From NCBI GenBank assembly GCA_913060555.1, contig CAJXRS010000006.1:1-46719 (forward strand): a stretch of DNA of 46,719 nucleotides, read 5' to 3'. The notes under the pieces are model-generated. The model made no database searches. It had not been told where the DNA came from and was given only the letters and a program-made list of their open reading frames with translations. The stretch's first letter is position 1. Each line of letters starts with the position of its first letter. This DNA comes from an uncultured Gammaproteobacteria bacterium. GTDB taxonomy: Bacteria; Pseudomonadota; Gammaproteobacteria; Pseudomonadales; Porticoccaceae. The translations under genes were made by a program, and so were the position numbers. This document shows positions 1 through 12,498 of this stretch, piece after piece.

Positions 1-1080
<1,080 letters not shown>

Positions 1081-1109
1081 TGATCCGAAACCGCGGAGAC
1101 TGAGTGCCG

Positions 1110-1970
1110 ATGGCCATCGGGAAAGAAGTCAAAACCAAGATCAACAGCGTCAAGAGTACGCAGAAGATCACCAGCGCCATGGAAATGGTCGCGGCCAGCA
1201 AGATGCGCCGCGCCCAGGAGCAAATGGCGCTGGGCAAGCCCTATGCGGAGCGAATTCGCGCCGTGGTTGGACATATCGCCAATGCCTCGTCTGAGTATCG
1301 TCATGCCTATATGGTTGCGCGGGAGGTCAAGCGGGTCGGCTTCATCATCGTCGCCACCGATCGCGGACTGTGCGGCGGACTCAACACCAATCTGTTCAAG
1401 ACCGTGCTCAAGGCGATGGTGGAATGGCAGCGCCAGGGGGTGGCAATCGATATCTGCACCGTCGGCTCGAAGGCCAGCGCGTTCTTCGGCAGCCGCAGCG
1501 GCGATGTGGTGGCCACAGTACGGGACCTGGGAGACAGTCCATCGACGCAGGTGCTTGTGGGCAGCGTCAAGGTGATGCTCGACAGCTACGAAGAGAAGCG
1601 CATCGACCGCCTGTACCTGGCCGGTAACAAGTTTCTCAACACCATGAGCCAGCAACCCGCCGTCGAACAACTGCTGCCACTCGAACCTGTTGCCGACGAC
1701 AAGATCCGCCACCACTGGGACTATCTCTACGAGCCTGATGCCAAGGAATTGCTCGATGGTCTGCTGGCCCGCTACATCGAGTCTCAGGTCTACCAGGGCG
1801 TGGTGGAAAACAAGGCCTGTGAACAGGCGGCCCGGATGGTGGCGATGAAGAGCGCTACCGAAAACGCCGGCAACCTGATCGGCGAGCTGGAGCTGCTCTA
1901 CAACAAGGCGCGGCAGGCGGCGATTACCCAGGAGCTTTCCGAGATTGTGAGCGGCGCGGCCGCGGTTTGA
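1110..1970 (+). CDS. atpG: F1 ATP synthase subunit gamma
   Basis: This gene encodes the central rotor stalk that turns inside the alpha3beta3 head. The N-terminal helix begins [11 protein letters not shown] and continues into [16 protein letters not shown], and the C-terminal helix carries [18 protein letters not shown]; both are diagnostic of gamma. The product is 286 aa, normal for proteobacteria. I chose the ATG at 1110, which matches the usual MA start of the family and has GGAG at 1095-1098; an in-frame GTG at 1104 would add two residues and is less likely. It lies 29 nt after atpA and 41 nt before atpD, within one operon. Confidence 0.96.
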   Translation: MAIGKEVKTKINSVKSTQKITSAMEMVAASKMRRAQEQMALGKPYAERIRAVVGHIANASSEYRHAYMVAREVKRVGFIIVATDRGLCGGLNTNLFKTVLKAMVEWQRQGVAIDICTVGSKASAFFGSRSGDVVATVRDLGDSPSTQVLVGSVKVMLDSYEEKRIDRLYLAGNKFLNTMSQQPAVEQLLPLEPVADDKIRHHWDYLYEPDAKELLDGLLARYIESQVYQGVVENKACEQAARMVAMKSATENAGNLIGELELLYNKARQAAITQELSEIVSGAAAV

Positions 1971-2008
1971 CGCCGCCGGGCACAGCAACAGCCATTGCGA
2001 GAGGATAG

Positions 2009-3388
<1,380 letters not shown>

Positions 3389-3406
3389 GGCGAGGCAGGC
3401 GCAACA

Positions 3407-3838
3407 ATGGCCATGACGTTTCATTGCGACATAGTGACCGCCGAGAAATCCATGTTTTCGGGTCTCCTGGAGCTGTTGGTGGTATCCGGTGAGCTCGGCG
3501 AACTCGGTGTCACCTATGGACACGCGCCCTTACTGACCGCCATCAAGGCCGGCCCGGTGCGGGTGGTGCGCCAGGGCGGCCAGGAAGAGATCTATTTCAT
3601 CTCCGGCGGATTCCTCGAAGTGCAGCCTCATGTGGTGACCGTGTTGGCCGACACCGGCGACCGCGCCGGTGATCTCGACGAAGCCGCCGCGCTCGAAGCC
3701 AAACGCGAGGCGGAGCGCGCGCTCGAAGAGCGCGGCGCGGAAATGGAATATTCCGAGGCGCTGTCCCGGCTCGGCGAGGCCGCGGCGCGGCTGCGCACCA
3801 TCGAGGAACTCCGCCGCCGCGCCCGTTCCGCCGGCTGA
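3407..3838 (+). CDS. atpC: F1 ATP synthase subunit epsilon
   Basis: This is the small rotor subunit that links gamma to the c-ring and inhibits ATP hydrolysis. The 143-aa product has the N-terminal beta-sandwich ([15 protein letters not shown], then [16 protein letters not shown]) at residues 4-85 and the C-terminal two-helix domain rich in Ala, Glu and Arg at about 88-140, which is the regulatory arm. A second in-frame ATG two codons later (3413) is an alternative start. It is the last gene of the atp operon. Confidence 0.95.
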   Translation: MAMTFHCDIVTAEKSMFSGLLELLVVSGELGELGVTYGHAPLLTAIKAGPVRVVRQGGQEEIYFISGGFLEVQPHVVTVLADTGDRAGDLDEAAALEAKREAERALEERGAEMEYSEALSRLGEAAARLRTIEELRRRARSAG

Positions 3839-3839
3839 C

Positions 3840-3901
3840 GGCGCCGGGCCCGGAGCGCCCGCGGTATACTGCGCGCCAAGGCTATCGACGCGGGGTGTTC
3901 C
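3840..3901 (+). promoter_or_regulatory. atpC-glmU spacer with short hairpin and weak -10
   Basis: The spacer holds a GC-rich inverted repeat (GGCGC at 3840-3844 against GCGCC at 3855-3859) directly after the atpC stop, without a T-run, and a -10-like TATACT at 3865-3870 with no convincing -35 element. It could be partial termination of the atp transcript plus a secondary promoter for glmUS. The call is tentative. Confidence 0.3.
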
Positions 3902-5278
3902 GTGGGCACAGAAGTCATAGTGCTGGCTGCCGGCAAGGGCACTCGCATGTGCTCGATGCAACCCAAGGTACTGCATTCCCTGGCTGGCCAGCCCCTGCTG
4001 GCCCACGTCCTGAACGCCGCGCGCGAGGTGGCTACACAGCGGATCCGCGTCGTGGTCGGTGCCGACATGAACGCGGTGGTCGCCGCCCTGCCCGGCGACG
4101 ATATCGACTGGATCGAGCAGTCCCACCAGCTGGGGACCGGCCACGCCGTGCAGATGGCGCTGCCCCGCCTCGCCACGGACGCCACCGCCTTGGTGCTCTA
4201 CGGCGACGTCCCCCTGATGCGCCCCGCTACCCTGGAAGCCCTGCTGGCCGCGGCCAGCGAGGATGCCCTCGCCGTGCTCACCAGCAGGCCGCCGGATCCG
4301 ACCGGCTATGGGCGGATTCTGCGCGATGCCCAGGGGCGGGTGACCGGGATCATCGAGGAAAAGGACGCCAGTCCCACCCAGCGCGCCATTGGCGAAGTCA
4401 ACACGGGTATCCTCGCTGCGCCCGTCCACCGGCTCGCCAACTGGCTGTCCCGCATCGGCAACGACAATGCCCAGGGCGAGTACTACCTCACCGATATCGT
4501 CGCCCTGGCGGCAGCGGACGGAGTGGCGGTGACGACTCGAGAGGCCCGGGATCTGACCGAGGTGGAGGGGGTCAATGACCGCATCCAGCTCGCCAGGCTC
4601 GAGCGCCTGATCCAGCTGCGGCAGGCCCAGCGACTCATGGCCGAAGGCGTCAGCATCGCCGATCCCGGCCGTTTCGATTGCCGCGGCGAGCTGATCGCCG
4701 GGCGCGACCTGTGGATCGACGTCAACTGCGTGTTCGAGGGCCGCGTGGTGATGGCCGATGGCGTGCAGATTGGCCCCCACTGCGTGATTCGCGATGCCGA
4801 AATCGGCGCCGGAGCACAGATCCGCGCGCATACGGTCATCGAGGGTCCGGTGACCATCGCCGCCGGCGCGCAGGTCGGACCCTTTGCCCGCCTGCGCGAG
4901 GGTACGCATATCGGCCCGGGGGCGCGGATCGGTAATTTCGTGGAAACCAAGCAGGCTGAGCTCGGCGCCGGCTCAAAGGCCAACCATCTGTCGTATCTGG
5001 GTGACGCTTCTCTCGGCGCAGGCGTCAATGTGGGTGCCGGTACCATTACCTGCAATTACGACGGCGCCAACAAGCACCGCACCGAAATCGGTGACGGCGC
5101 CTTCATCGGCTCCAACAGCGCGCTGGTGGCGCCGGTGCGGATCGGCGCCCGGGCCACCGTCGGCGCCGGCTCGACGATTACCTCGGAAGTGCCCGACGGC
5201 CACCTGGGTGTCGCGCGCGGCAAACAGCGCAACCTGGCCGGCTGGCAGCGGCCGCGCAAACCCACGGGTGATCGCTGA
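3902..5278 (+). CDS. glmU: Bifunctional GlmU: GlcN-1-P acetyltransferase / GlcNAc-1-P uridyltransferase
   Basis: The enzyme makes UDP-N-acetylglucosamine, the precursor of peptidoglycan and lipopolysaccharide, in two steps. The N-terminal nucleotidyltransferase domain shows LAAGKGTRM at residues 8-16, PKVLH at 21-25, LGTGHAVQ at 77-84 and YGDVPL at 100-105 (D102 binds the metal). From about residue 250 the sequence becomes hexapeptide repeats of a left-handed beta helix, the trimeric acetyltransferase domain. The product is 458 aa, full length. The start is GTG at 3902; no ATG gives the conserved N-terminus. It is followed by glmS after 2 nt, so the two are probably translationally coupled. 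Confidence 0.96.
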   Translation: MGTEVIVLAAGKGTRMCSMQPKVLHSLAGQPLLAHVLNAAREVATQRIRVVVGADMNAVVAALPGDDIDWIEQSHQLGTGHAVQMALPRLATDATALVLYGDVPLMRPATLEALLAAASEDALAVLTSRPPDPTGYGRILRDAQGRVTGIIEEKDASPTQRAIGEVNTGILAAPVHRLANWLSRIGNDNAQGEYYLTDIVALAAADGVAVTTREARDLTEVEGVNDRIQLARLERLIQLRQAQRLMAEGVSIADPGRFDCRGELIAGRDLWIDVNCVFEGRVVMADGVQIGPHCVIRDAEIGAGAQIRAHTVIEGPVTIAAGAQVGPFARLREGTHIGPGARIGNFVETKQAELGAGSKANHLSYLGDASLGAGVNVGAGTITCNYDGANKHRTEIGDGAFIGSNSALVAPVRIGARATVGAGSTITSEVPDGHLGVARGKQRNLAGWQRPRKPTGDR

Positions 5279-5280
5279 GC

Positions 5281-7110
5281 ATGTGCGGCATTGTCGCGGC
5301 CGCCGCCCAGCGCAATGTAGCGGCCATCCTGCTGGAAGGCCTGAAACGCCTCGAATATCGCGGCTATGACTCCGTGGGCATGGCGATTCTGGGCGACCAG
5401 GGTCTGCAGTGCCGCCGCCACGCCGGCAAGGTCGCATTGCTGGCCGACGACCTGGCGCGGGAGGCCTTCCCCGGCCACCTGGGCATCGCCCACACCCGCT
5501 GGGCCACGCACGGCAAGCCTACCGAGGTGAACGCTCACCCACATCGCTCCGGGCCCATCGCCGTGGTGCACAACGGCATCATCGAAAACTATCGTGAATT
5601 GCGTGCCGAGCTGGAGTCAGCTGGTTTCCGGTTCGTTTCCGATACAGACACCGAAGTGATCGCTCACTTGCTGCATCGGTCAGTCAGCGAAGGGCTCGAT
5701 CTCGCCACCGCGCTCGGCGAGGCGCTGCCGCGACTGGCCGGCGCCTACGCCTTGGCTGTGGTGTCCGCCGACCAACCCGGCACCCTGGTGGGTGCACGCA
5801 GCGGCAGCCCACTCGTTCTGGGGCTGGGCATCGAAGAATGTTTTCTCGCCTCCGATCCCCTGGCGCTGCGTCAGGTGACCGACCGCTTCGTCTACCTGGA
5901 GGAAGGTGATCTGGCGGTGCTGTCGGCGGGTGAATATCGGATTCGCGACCGCGCAGGCCGCCCGGCACAACGGCAGGTTCATACCCTTTCCGATCCGGTC
6001 GACGCCGCCGACAAGAGCGGCTATCGGCACTTCATGCTCAAGGAGATCCACGAGCAGCCCGATGTCCTGACCGCGACGCTTGCCGGCCGCACCAGCGCGC
6101 GCCGCGTCCTGCCCGAAGCCTTTGGCGAGGCCGCGCCGGCCCGGTTCGCCGCGATCGAGAACATCCATGTGGTGGCCTGCGGTACCAGTTACCACGCCGG
6201 CCTGGTGGCGCGCTACTGGCTGGAGGACTGGGCGGGCATCCCCTGCCAGGTCGAGGTGGCCAGCGAATACCGCTACCGCAAGGTCGTGGTCCCGCCCAAC
6301 ACCCTGCTGGTGGCCATTTCCCAGTCCGGGGAAACCGCGGATACCTTGGCGGCGCTCGACAAGGCGGCTGGCGCCGGCTACCTGGACAGCCTGGCGATCT
6401 GCAATGTCGCCGCCAGCTCGCTGGTGCGCGCCACCGGCCTGGCCCTGCTCACCCGCGCCGGGCCCGAGATCGGTGTCGCGTCGACCAAGGCGTTCACCAC
6501 CCAGCTGGTGGCGCTGCAGATGCTCTGCATCGCCATCGCCCGCGCCCGAGGCGCTCTGCCGGCGGAGCGCGAGACCGAGTTGGTTGCTGCTCTGAAGGCC
6601 CTGCCGGGGCTGGCGCGCCAGGTACTGGCGCTGGACCCCCAGATCGAGGCCACCTTTGACAGCTTCGCCGACAAGCACCACGCGCTCTTTCTGGGCCGCG
6701 GCGTGCACTACCCCATCGCCCTCGAAGGCGCCCTCAAGCTCAAGGAAATCTCCTACATACATGCCGAGGCCTACCCGTCCGGAGAACTCAAGCACGGCCC
6801 CTTGGCGCTGGTCGATGCCGACATGCCGGTGGTCGCGGTAGCGCCCAACAACGAACTCCTGGAGAAGCTGAAATCCAATCTCCACGAGGTTCAGGCCCGT
6901 GGTGGTGAACTGTTCGTGATCGCCGACCGCGACGCCGGCTTCAGCGACCAGCCCGGGGTCACCGTGGTCAGCCTGCCCCATGTGCCGGCCAGCCTCACAC
7001 CGATGCTCTACACCCTGCCGTTGCAGCTGCTGGCCTACCATGTGGCGGTGCTCAAGGGCACGGATGTCGACCAGCCGCGCAATCTGGCCAAGTCGGTGAC
7101 TGTGGAATAG
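5281..7110 (+). CDS. glmS: Glucosamine-fructose-6-phosphate aminotransferase (isomerizing)
   Basis: The enzyme converts fructose-6-P and glutamine to glucosamine-6-P, the committed step toward UDP-GlcNAc. The product is 609 aa, the normal length. Cys2 directly after the initiator Met is the nucleophile of the glutaminase domain (MCGIVAAAA), followed by EYRGYDSVG and HTRWATHGKP. Two SIS sugar-isomerase domains follow, with ISQSGETADT and a C-terminus DQPRNLAKSVTVE typical of the family. It lies 2 nt after glmU. No glmS ribozyme is present or expected in this lineage. Confidence 0.97.
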   Translation: MCGIVAAAAQRNVAAILLEGLKRLEYRGYDSVGMAILGDQGLQCRRHAGKVALLADDLAREAFPGHLGIAHTRWATHGKPTEVNAHPHRSGPIAVVHNGIIENYRELRAELESAGFRFVSDTDTEVIAHLLHRSVSEGLDLATALGEALPRLAGAYALAVVSADQPGTLVGARSGSPLVLGLGIEECFLASDPLALRQVTDRFVYLEEGDLAVLSAGEYRIRDRAGRPAQRQVHTLSDPVDAADKSGYRHFMLKEIHEQPDVLTATLAGRTSARRVLPEAFGEAAPARFAAIENIHVVACGTSYHAGLVARYWLEDWAGIPCQVEVASEYRYRKVVVPPNTLLVAISQSGETADTLAALDKAAGAGYLDSLAICNVAASSLVRATGLALLTRAGPEIGVASTKAFTTQLVALQMLCIAIARARGALPAERETELVAALKALPGLARQVLALDPQIEATFDSFADKHHALFLGRGVHYPIALEGALKLKEISYIHAEAYPSGELKHGPLALVDADMPVVAVAPNNELLEKLKSNLHEVQARGGELFVIADRDAGFSDQPGVTVVSLPHVPASLTPMLYTLPLQLLAYHVAVLKGTDVDQPRNLAKSVTVE

Positions 7111-7566
7111 GGCTGTGCCATGCCTGCGTGGCCGGTTATCTGGAAGAGATACGGGAGCGCCTGGCGCATTGCCTGAATCCGCCCGGCCGTGCGGAGTATC
7201 CTGAGCTTGTTAGCGGCGATTGCCGTGGCGCCAGCGGAGGATTCCCGCAACCAGGGTTGCCTGATCGCGAATCCGCTAGTCCGTTTCGCTGCGTTTGATG
7301 GGAAACGGCCATGCTGGTGCGTGAATTTCGCCGGCGCATTCGGCGGGGGTTCGCCCGCGTCCTGCGTGCCGATTGCGTCCCCCACGCGGAACGGCGAGCG
7401 CACCTGCTCGGCGCCCTGTTCTGGGGTGCATCCACCGAAATCCGTTGGGACGATTCGACCAGGATGCTTGCCCCTTTGGACGAAGGGCTGGGGCGTCAGG
7501 TCGACCAGTGGCAGCCCGAGGGCCGCCAGCGTCAGAGAATGCTCTGCTGGCGGCGGTGGCCGATCG
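7111..7566. other. 456-nt stretch without recognisable gene
   Basis: Nothing between glmS and the 3' end of trpC reads as a known protein. Open frames cross it on both strands (for example a 101-codon plus-strand frame at 7311-7616), but they have no ribosome binding site or family motif and run into trpC antisense. Small inverted repeats are visible: GCAAC/GTTGC around 7247-7260 and CCGTTTC/GAAACGG at 7281-7287 and 7302-7308. No tRNA cloverleaf was found. It may be a decayed gene or an acquired fragment. Confidence 0.5.
7522..7554 (-). terminator. Strong hairpin after trpC
   Basis: A 13-bp interrupted stem (GCCGCCAG at 7522-7529 with CTGGCGGC at 7547-7554, and CAGAG at 7533-7537 with CTCTG at 7542-7546; loop AATG; a 3-nt bulge) lies 12 nt beyond the trpC stop. 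There is no U-tract on either side, so it is either a weak or Rho-assisted terminator or an mRNA 3'-end stabiliser of the trp transcript. Confidence 0.5.
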
Positions 7567-8379
7567 TCAGTCGAACAGTACGCGCAGCTGCGCTCCCGGG
7601 TCCGGGGCGCGCATGAAGGCTTCTCCGACCAGAAAGGCGTTGACGCCGTGACCGCGCATGGCGAGTACATCATCGACCCGCTGGATACCGCTCTCCGTGA
7701 CTACCAGGCGCTCGCCGCCGATGCGCGGCAGCAGGCTGAAGGTGGTCTCCAGCGAGGTGCGGAAGCTGTGCAGGTCGCGGTTGTTGATGCCGACCATGGG
7801 ATTGTCCAGGGTGAGCGCGGCGTCGAGTTCGCGGGCATTGTGCACTTCGACCAACACATCCAGGCCGATCTGCCGCGCCAGTTCGTGCAGCTCGGTCAGC
7901 TGCGCGGGCGCCAGGGCGGCGACGATCAATAGCACGCAGTCCGCCCCGAGGACACGGGCCTCGTAGACTTGATAGGGGTCGACGGTGAAGTCCTTGCGCA
8001 GCACCGGCAGCGCGGTGGCGGCGCGAGCCTCCAGCAGATAATCGTCGGCGCCCTGGAAGAAGTCGACGTCGGTGAGCACCGAGAGGCAGGTGGCGCCGCC
8101 CCGCTGGTAGCTGCGAGCGATCTCCGCGGGGTCGAAATCCGGGCGAATCACACCCTTGCTCGGTGAGGCTTTCTTGATTTCCGCGATCACCGCCGGGCGG
8201 CCGCTGGCGATGCGCTCGGCCAGGGCACGGTAAAAACCACGCGCGGGCGCCGCCGCGGCGGCCCGAGCGCGCAGCTCTGCGAGCGGAACGCGCCCGCGGC
8301 GCTCGGCAATTTCCTCCGCCTTGCGGGCCAGGATCCGGCGCAAGATGGTCGGGGTTTCCGGGGCAGCGGCGGTCATCAT
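7567..8379 (-). CDS. trpC: Indole-3-glycerol phosphate synthase
   Basis: The enzyme closes the indole ring from carboxyphenylaminodeoxyribulose-5-P in tryptophan synthesis. The 270-aa TIM-barrel protein has [11 protein letters not shown] at residues 66-76 (catalytic and substrate-binding lysines), [10 protein letters not shown] in the middle, and GINNRDL and VTESGI in the later strands. It is monofunctional; no trpF domain is fused. The ATG at 8379 overlaps the trpD stop (ATGA), and a second Met codon follows at once. It is the last gene of rpe-trpE-trpG-trpD-trpC. Confidence 0.96.
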   Translation of the reverse strand: MMTAAAPETPTILRRILARKAEEIAERRGRVPLAELRARAAAAAPARGFYRALAERIASGRPAVIAEIKKASPSKGVIRPDFDPAEIARSYQRGGATCLSVLTDVDFFQGADDYLLEARAATALPVLRKDFTVDPYQVYEARVLGADCVLLIVAALAPAQLTELHELARQIGLDVLVEVHNARELDAALTLDNPMVGINNRDLHSFRTSLETTFSLLPRIGGERLVVTESGIQRVDDVLAMRGHGVNAFLVGEAFMRAPDPGAQLRVLFD

Positions 8380-9413
8380 TCCTCTCCCAGGTACTGGGTG
8401 AAAGCCGCCAGCTCATCGAGCCGCGCGCCGGCCAGTTCACTGGCGATGGCATCCTCGGCGAGCCTCACGCCCTCACCGATGTCTCCGGCGAGACCGGCAG
8501 TATAGAGCGCGGCGCCGGCATTGAGCGCGATCAGGTCGGCCGCCTTGGCCCCGGCGGCCGTGGCGCGCTTGCCCAGGGCATCGCGGATCAGCGCCAGGGA
8601 CGCCTGGGCGCCGGCGACGCTCAAACCCCCCAGGTCACGGCTGGCGATGCCGAAATCTTCGGGCGCGATGCGATACTCACGAATCTGTCCGGCGTTCAGC
8701 TCGACCACCAGGGTCGGGGCCGCCAGGCTGATTTCGTCGAGGCCATCCTCGCTGTGCACCACCAGCACGCGCTCGCTGCCGAGGCGGCCCAACACCTCGG
8801 CGACCGGTCGGCACAGGTCGGCGCTATAGACCCCGATCAATTGGCGGCGCACGCCTGCGGGATTGGTCATGGGGCCCAGCAGGTTGAACAGGGTGCGCAC
8901 GCCCAACTCGCGGCGCGGCCCCACCGCATGGCGCATGGCGCCATGGTGGGCCGGGGCGAACAGGAAGCCGAGGCCGAGTTCGGCGACACAGCGTGCGCTC
9001 TGCTCCGGGGTCAGGTCGAGGCGCACGCCGGCGGCTTCCAGCAGATCCGCGCTGCCACTGCTGCTGCTCACCCCGCGATTACCGTGCTTGACCACGCGGC
9101 CGCCGCAGACCGCCACCACCAGGGCGCTGGCGGTAGAGACATTGAACAGCCCGGCGCCGTCGCCGCCGGTGCCGACGATATCGACCAAATGCTCGCCATC
9201 GATCGCCACCGGGGTGCAGAGTTCGCGCATCACCTCGACCGCGCCGGTGATCTCGTCGAGGGTCTCACCCTTCATGCGCAGCGCCACCAGAAAGCCGGCG
9301 ATCTGAGCGGGGGTGGCGGCGCCACCCATCAGCTCGTGCATGGCGCCGCGCATCTCCGTGCGGGACAGGTCGCCGCCTTCTATCAGGCGGCCAATCGCCT
9401 CACGCAGGGTCAT
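8376..9413 (-). CDS. trpD: Anthranilate phosphoribosyltransferase
   Basis: The enzyme transfers phosphoribose from PRPP to anthranilate. The 345-aa product shows the PRPP-binding GTGGDG at residues 81-86, NVSTASA at about 91-97 and [12 protein letters not shown] at 109-120, all hallmarks of TrpD. The start and stop each overlap neighbouring genes by 4 nt (ATGA junctions with trpG upstream and trpC downstream), so translational coupling is likely. It is not fused to trpG, unlike in enterobacteria. Confidence 0.96.
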   Translation of the reverse strand: MTLREAIGRLIEGGDLSRTEMRGAMHELMGGAATPAQIAGFLVALRMKGETLDEITGAVEVMRELCTPVAIDGEHLVDIVGTGGDGAGLFNVSTASALVVAVCGGRVVKHGNRGVSSSSGSADLLEAAGVRLDLTPEQSARCVAELGLGFLFAPAHHGAMRHAVGPRRELGVRTLFNLLGPMTNPAGVRRQLIGVYSADLCRPVAEVLGRLGSERVLVVHSEDGLDEISLAAPTLVVELNAGQIREYRIAPEDFGIASRDLGGLSVAGAQASLALIRDALGKRATAAGAKAADLIALNAGAALYTAGLAGDIGEGVRLAEDAIASELAGARLDELAAFTQYLGEE

Positions 9414-9994
9414 CGACGGCCCTCCAGAAAGTTGCGCAGCAGGTCGTGGCCGTGGCGGGTGAGGATGGATTCCGGGTGGAACTGTACGCCCTGGATATCC
9501 AGCTCGCGGTGGCGCAGGCCCATGATTTCATCCATCTCGCCGTCTTCCGTCCGGGTCCAGGCGGTGATCTCCAGGCAGTCGGGCAGGCTGTCCCGCGCCA
9601 CCACCAGCGAGTGATAGCGCGTGGCTTCGAAGGGGCTCGGCAGATCGTGGAAGACGCCGGTGCCGGCGTGATGGATGAGCGAGGTCTTGCCGTGCATCAC
9701 CGCACGCGCGCGCACCACCTCGCCGCCGAAAGCCTGGCCGATACTCTGGTGGCCGAGACAGACCCCGAGCAGCGGAATACGGCCGGCGAAGGCCTGGACC
9801 AGCGGTACCGAAATGCCCGCCTCGTTGGGGGTGCAGGGGCCGGGCGAGATGACGATGCGCTCCGGTGCCAGGACCTCGATATCGGCCAGCGTCAGGGCGT
9901 CGTTGCGCTCCACCCGCACCTCGGCACCCAGCTCTCCCAGGTACTGCACCAGGTTGTAGGTGAAGGAGTCGTAGTTATCGATCATCAGGATCAC
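9410..9994 (-). CDS. trpG: Anthranilate synthase glutamine amidotransferase component
   Basis: This subunit releases ammonia from glutamine for TrpE and can also serve PabB in folate synthesis in many bacteria. The 194-aa class I glutaminase begins [15 protein letters not shown]; the catalytic Cys79 is in GVCLGHQ and the His173/Glu175 pair in QFHPES. I chose the GTG at 9994: it overlaps the trpE stop as GTGA and has a strong GGGGAGG 7 nt upstream. The longer frame to 10075 lies inside trpE. An ATG at 9985 is a less favoured alternative. Confidence 0.95.
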   Translation of the reverse strand: MILMIDNYDSFTYNLVQYLGELGAEVRVERNDALTLADIEVLAPERIVISPGPCTPNEAGISVPLVQAFAGRIPLLGVCLGHQSIGQAFGGEVVRARAVMHGKTSLIHHAGTGVFHDLPSPFEATRYHSLVVARDSLPDCLEITAWTRTEDGEMDEIMGLRHRELDIQGVQFHPESILTRHGHDLLRNFLEGRR

Positions 9995-11484
9995 GGCGCA
10001 GCCTCCCCGGCACCACCCAGCACCATGGCGGCGGCGCGGAAGATGGCGCGCGCCTTGTTCATGGTCTCCTTCCACTCCAGCTCGGGCACCGAGTCGGCGA
10101 CGATGCCCCCGCCGGCCTGCACATGGAGCCTGCCGTCCTTGATCACCGCGGTGCGGATGGCGATCGCGGTGTCCATGTTGCCGTTCCAGCCCAGGTAGCC
10201 CACGGCACCGCCGTAGATGCCGCGCTTGATCGGCTCCAGCTCGTCGATGATCTCCATGGCGCGGATCTTGGGTGCGCCGCTGAGGGTGCCGGCGGGCAGG
10301 GTGGCGCGCAGCACGTCGAGCGCCGAGAGCCCCGGCCGGACCCGGCCGACGACATTGGAAGTGATGTGCATGACGTGAGAGAAGCGCTCCACCACCATCT
10401 GTTCGGTCACCCGTACCGAGCCGGTGGTGGCGATGCGGCCGACGTCGTTGCGGCCCAGGTCGATCAGCATCAGATGCTCGGCGAGTTCCTTGGGATCGGC
10501 GAGCATCTCGCGTTCCATGGCCAGGTCTTCGTCCGGCGTGCGGCCGCGGCGGCGGGTGCCGGCGATGGGTCGTACCGTGACCTCGCCGTGCTCGAGCCGC
10601 GCCAGGATCTCCGGTGACGAGCCGGCGATCTGGAAGTCGCCGAGGTCGAGGAAATACAGATAGGGTGAGGGATTGAGGTTGCGCAGCGCGCGGTACAGGT
10701 TCACCGGTTCGCCGGGGAAGGGCAGGCTGAGCCGCTGCGAGGGCACCACCTGCATGACGTCGCCGGCGCGGGTGTACTCCTTGATGGTTTCCACCGCGGC
10801 CTGGTAACCCTCCCGGCCGAGGCTGGAGACGAAGTCGGTTTCCGCCACACCGCTGCCGGCGAGCGCCATGGGCGGTAGCTCGGGCACGGAGTGGTGCAGG
10901 CGGGCGGCGATGGCATCGAGCCGCCGCTGGGCGCCTTCCCAGGCCGCGGGCGTGAGCGGGTCGGCGTGCACGATCAGGGTCAGGGTGCCGGCCAGGTTGT
11001 CGAACACCACCACCTCGTCGGACACCAGGAGCAGGATGTCGGGCACACCGAGTTCATCCGGGGGGCAGGAGTTCGCCAGCCGGGGCTCGACATAGCGCAC
11101 GGTGTCATAGCCGAAGTAACCCACCAGACCACCGGTGAAGCGCGGCAACCCTTCGAGTTCGGGCACCCGGAAAGTGGCCTGCAACTGTTCGATTTCGCTC
11201 AGCGGATCGCTGCAGTGGCGGGTTTCCGTGATCTCGCCATCCGTTTCCAGGCACAGCTGCCGGCCGCGCACCCGGAGCACCTGCCGGGCCGGCAGGCCGA
11301 TCAGCGAATAGCGGCCCCATTTCTCCCCGCCCTCGACGGATTCGAGCAGATAGGAGTAGCGTCCGCGGGCGAGCTTGAGGTACGCCGACAGTGGGGTTTC
11401 CAGATCGGCGAGCAGGGTGCGGGTCACCGGAATGCGGTTGTAGCCCTGCCGGGCGAGGCTGTGAAACTGTTCCGAGGTCATCAT
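9991..11484 (-). CDS. trpE: Anthranilate synthase component I
   Basis: The enzyme converts chorismate to anthranilate, the first committed step to tryptophan, using ammonia from TrpG. The 497-aa product has LLES at residues 46-49, part of the known tryptophan feedback site, and the C-terminal chorismate-binding motifs [19 protein letters not shown] and [11 protein letters not shown]. It starts with two Met codons at 11484; no clear Shine-Dalgarno sequence is seen (GGGAAAG lies about 9 nt upstream). The 171-nt leader after rpe contains an attenuator-like arrangement. Confidence 0.96.
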   Translation of the reverse strand: MMTSEQFHSLARQGYNRIPVTRTLLADLETPLSAYLKLARGRYSYLLESVEGGEKWGRYSLIGLPARQVLRVRGRQLCLETDGEITETRHCSDPLSEIEQLQATFRVPELEGLPRFTGGLVGYFGYDTVRYVEPRLANSCPPDELGVPDILLLVSDEVVVFDNLAGTLTLIVHADPLTPAAWEGAQRRLDAIAARLHHSVPELPPMALAGSGVAETDFVSSLGREGYQAAVETIKEYTRAGDVMQVVPSQRLSLPFPGEPVNLYRALRNLNPSPYLYFLDLGDFQIAGSSPEILARLEHGEVTVRPIAGTRRRGRTPDEDLAMEREMLADPKELAEHLMLIDLGRNDVGRIATTGSVRVTEQMVVERFSHVMHITSNVVGRVRPGLSALDVLRATLPAGTLSGAPKIRAMEIIDELEPIKRGIYGGAVGYLGWNGNMDTAIAIRTAVIKDGRLHVQAGGGIVADSVPELEWKETMNKARAIFRAAAMVLGGAGEAAP

Positions 11485-11521
11485 GATGGCGGCTTTCCCG
11501 AAAGTGGTGGCGTGGCGCAGG

Positions 11522-11589
11522 TGCCCGGCGGGCAGGGGCGATCAGCCCCGGCGCCAGCGCCGGCGGGAAAGGGATTCGTGTTGCACCAT
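11522..11589 (-). promoter_or_regulatory. Possible trp leader peptide and alternative hairpins
   Basis: In the trpE leader an ATG at 11589 opens a 15-codon frame, MVQHESLSRRRWRRG, ending with TGA at 11542. Its single Trp codon (11554-11556) sits in the loop of a 6-bp hairpin (11548-11563). A second hairpin (GGGGC/GCCCC, 11535-11549) shares two bases with the first, so they exclude each other, and a third (TGCCC/GGGCA) follows at 11522-11534. This geometry resembles an attenuator, but there is no U-tract and no good ribosome binding site for the peptide, so the call is speculative. Confidence 0.3.
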
Positions 11590-11655
11590 GCGCAGAATAT
11601 CGATGACGGGAACTCCGGAACCGGCCGGAATTCTAGCGGATTCGTCCCGGGCCCA

Positions 11656-12327
11656 CTAGTGCGCGCCGGCCAGTGCGTCGCGCAGGGCGGCGACGGCCGC
11701 CGCCCGGTCCGGCTTGCCGAAGATCGCCGATCCTGCCACGAAGGTGTCGGCGCCGGCGGCGGCGATTGCCGCGATATTGTCCGGTCCCACGCCGCCGTCG
11801 ATCTCCAGGCGGATGTCGCGCCCGCTGGCGTCGATCAGCTGCCGCGTCGCGCGCAGCTTGTTGAGCGCCTCGGGAATGAAGGCCTGGCCGCCGAAACCCG
11901 GGTTGACCGACATCAGCAGCAGCACGTCGAGCCTGTCGAGGACGTGGCGGACCACTTCCAGCCCCGTTGCCGGATTCAGCACCAGGCCCGTCTTGCAGCC
12001 CAGGTCGCGGGCCAGCTGCAGCGAGCGGTCGACGTGGCGGCTGGCCTCTGGGTGGAAGGTGATCCAGGAAGCGCCTGCCGCCGCGAAGGCCTCGATCAGG
12101 TCATCGACGGGCTCCACCATGAGGTGGACGTCGATCGGCGCGGCGACACCATAGTCGCGCAGAGCCTTGCAGACCATGGGCCCTATGGTGAGGTTGGGCA
12201 CATAGTGGTTGTCCATGACATCGAAGTGGATGAGGTCGGCACCGGCGGCGAGCACGGCGTCCACCTCGGCGCCCAGGCGCGCGAAGTCGGCCGACAGGAT
12301 CGAGGGCGCGATCAGGTACTCCGGCAT
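11656..12327 (-). CDS. rpe: Ribulose-phosphate 3-epimerase
   Basis: The enzyme interconverts ribulose-5-P and xylulose-5-P in the pentose phosphate and Calvin cycles. The 223-aa TIM barrel starts [15 protein letters not shown]; metal and substrate residues are seen in [35 protein letters not shown] and EIDGGV. I chose the ATG at 12327, preceded by AGAGAAG; a longer frame upstream has no family similarity. It precedes trpE by 171 nt on the same strand, a common arrangement in gammaproteobacteria (there often with gph between, absent here). Confidence 0.96.
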   Translation of the reverse strand: MPEYLIAPSILSADFARLGAEVDAVLAAGADLIHFDVMDNHYVPNLTIGPMVCKALRDYGVAAPIDVHLMVEPVDDLIEAFAAAGASWITFHPEASRHVDRSLQLARDLGCKTGLVLNPATGLEVVRHVLDRLDVLLLMSVNPGFGGQAFIPEALNKLRATRQLIDASGRDIRLEIDGGVGPDNIAAIAAAGADTFVAGSAIFGKPDRAAAVAALRDALAGAH

Positions 12328-12498
12328 CGGCGGCTTCTCTTGCGAGTGGCCGGTCACTATGCCGGGAAGCGCAGACGCCGGCAAATATCGGGGGTCAAGC
12401 CTCAGCGCGAAGCGGCGCGCCACACAGGTGGGGCCGGGTTGTGCCGGTGCCGAGCACACGCCGGAACGTTCCCGGGTCGCTGTGCTAGGCTTTTACTC

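Noticed and set aside
7035-7673. Minus-strand frame of 212 codons across the glmS end and the gap
   Set aside because: Its C-terminal part is simply antisense to the conserved glmS C-terminus and its N-terminal part is antisense to trpC; no ribosome binding site or family similarity.
10891-12498. Long open plus-strand extension upstream of the alpha/beta hydrolase
   Set aside because: It is antisense to trpE and rpe; the family core begins after the ATG at 12499. High GC keeps such shadow frames open.
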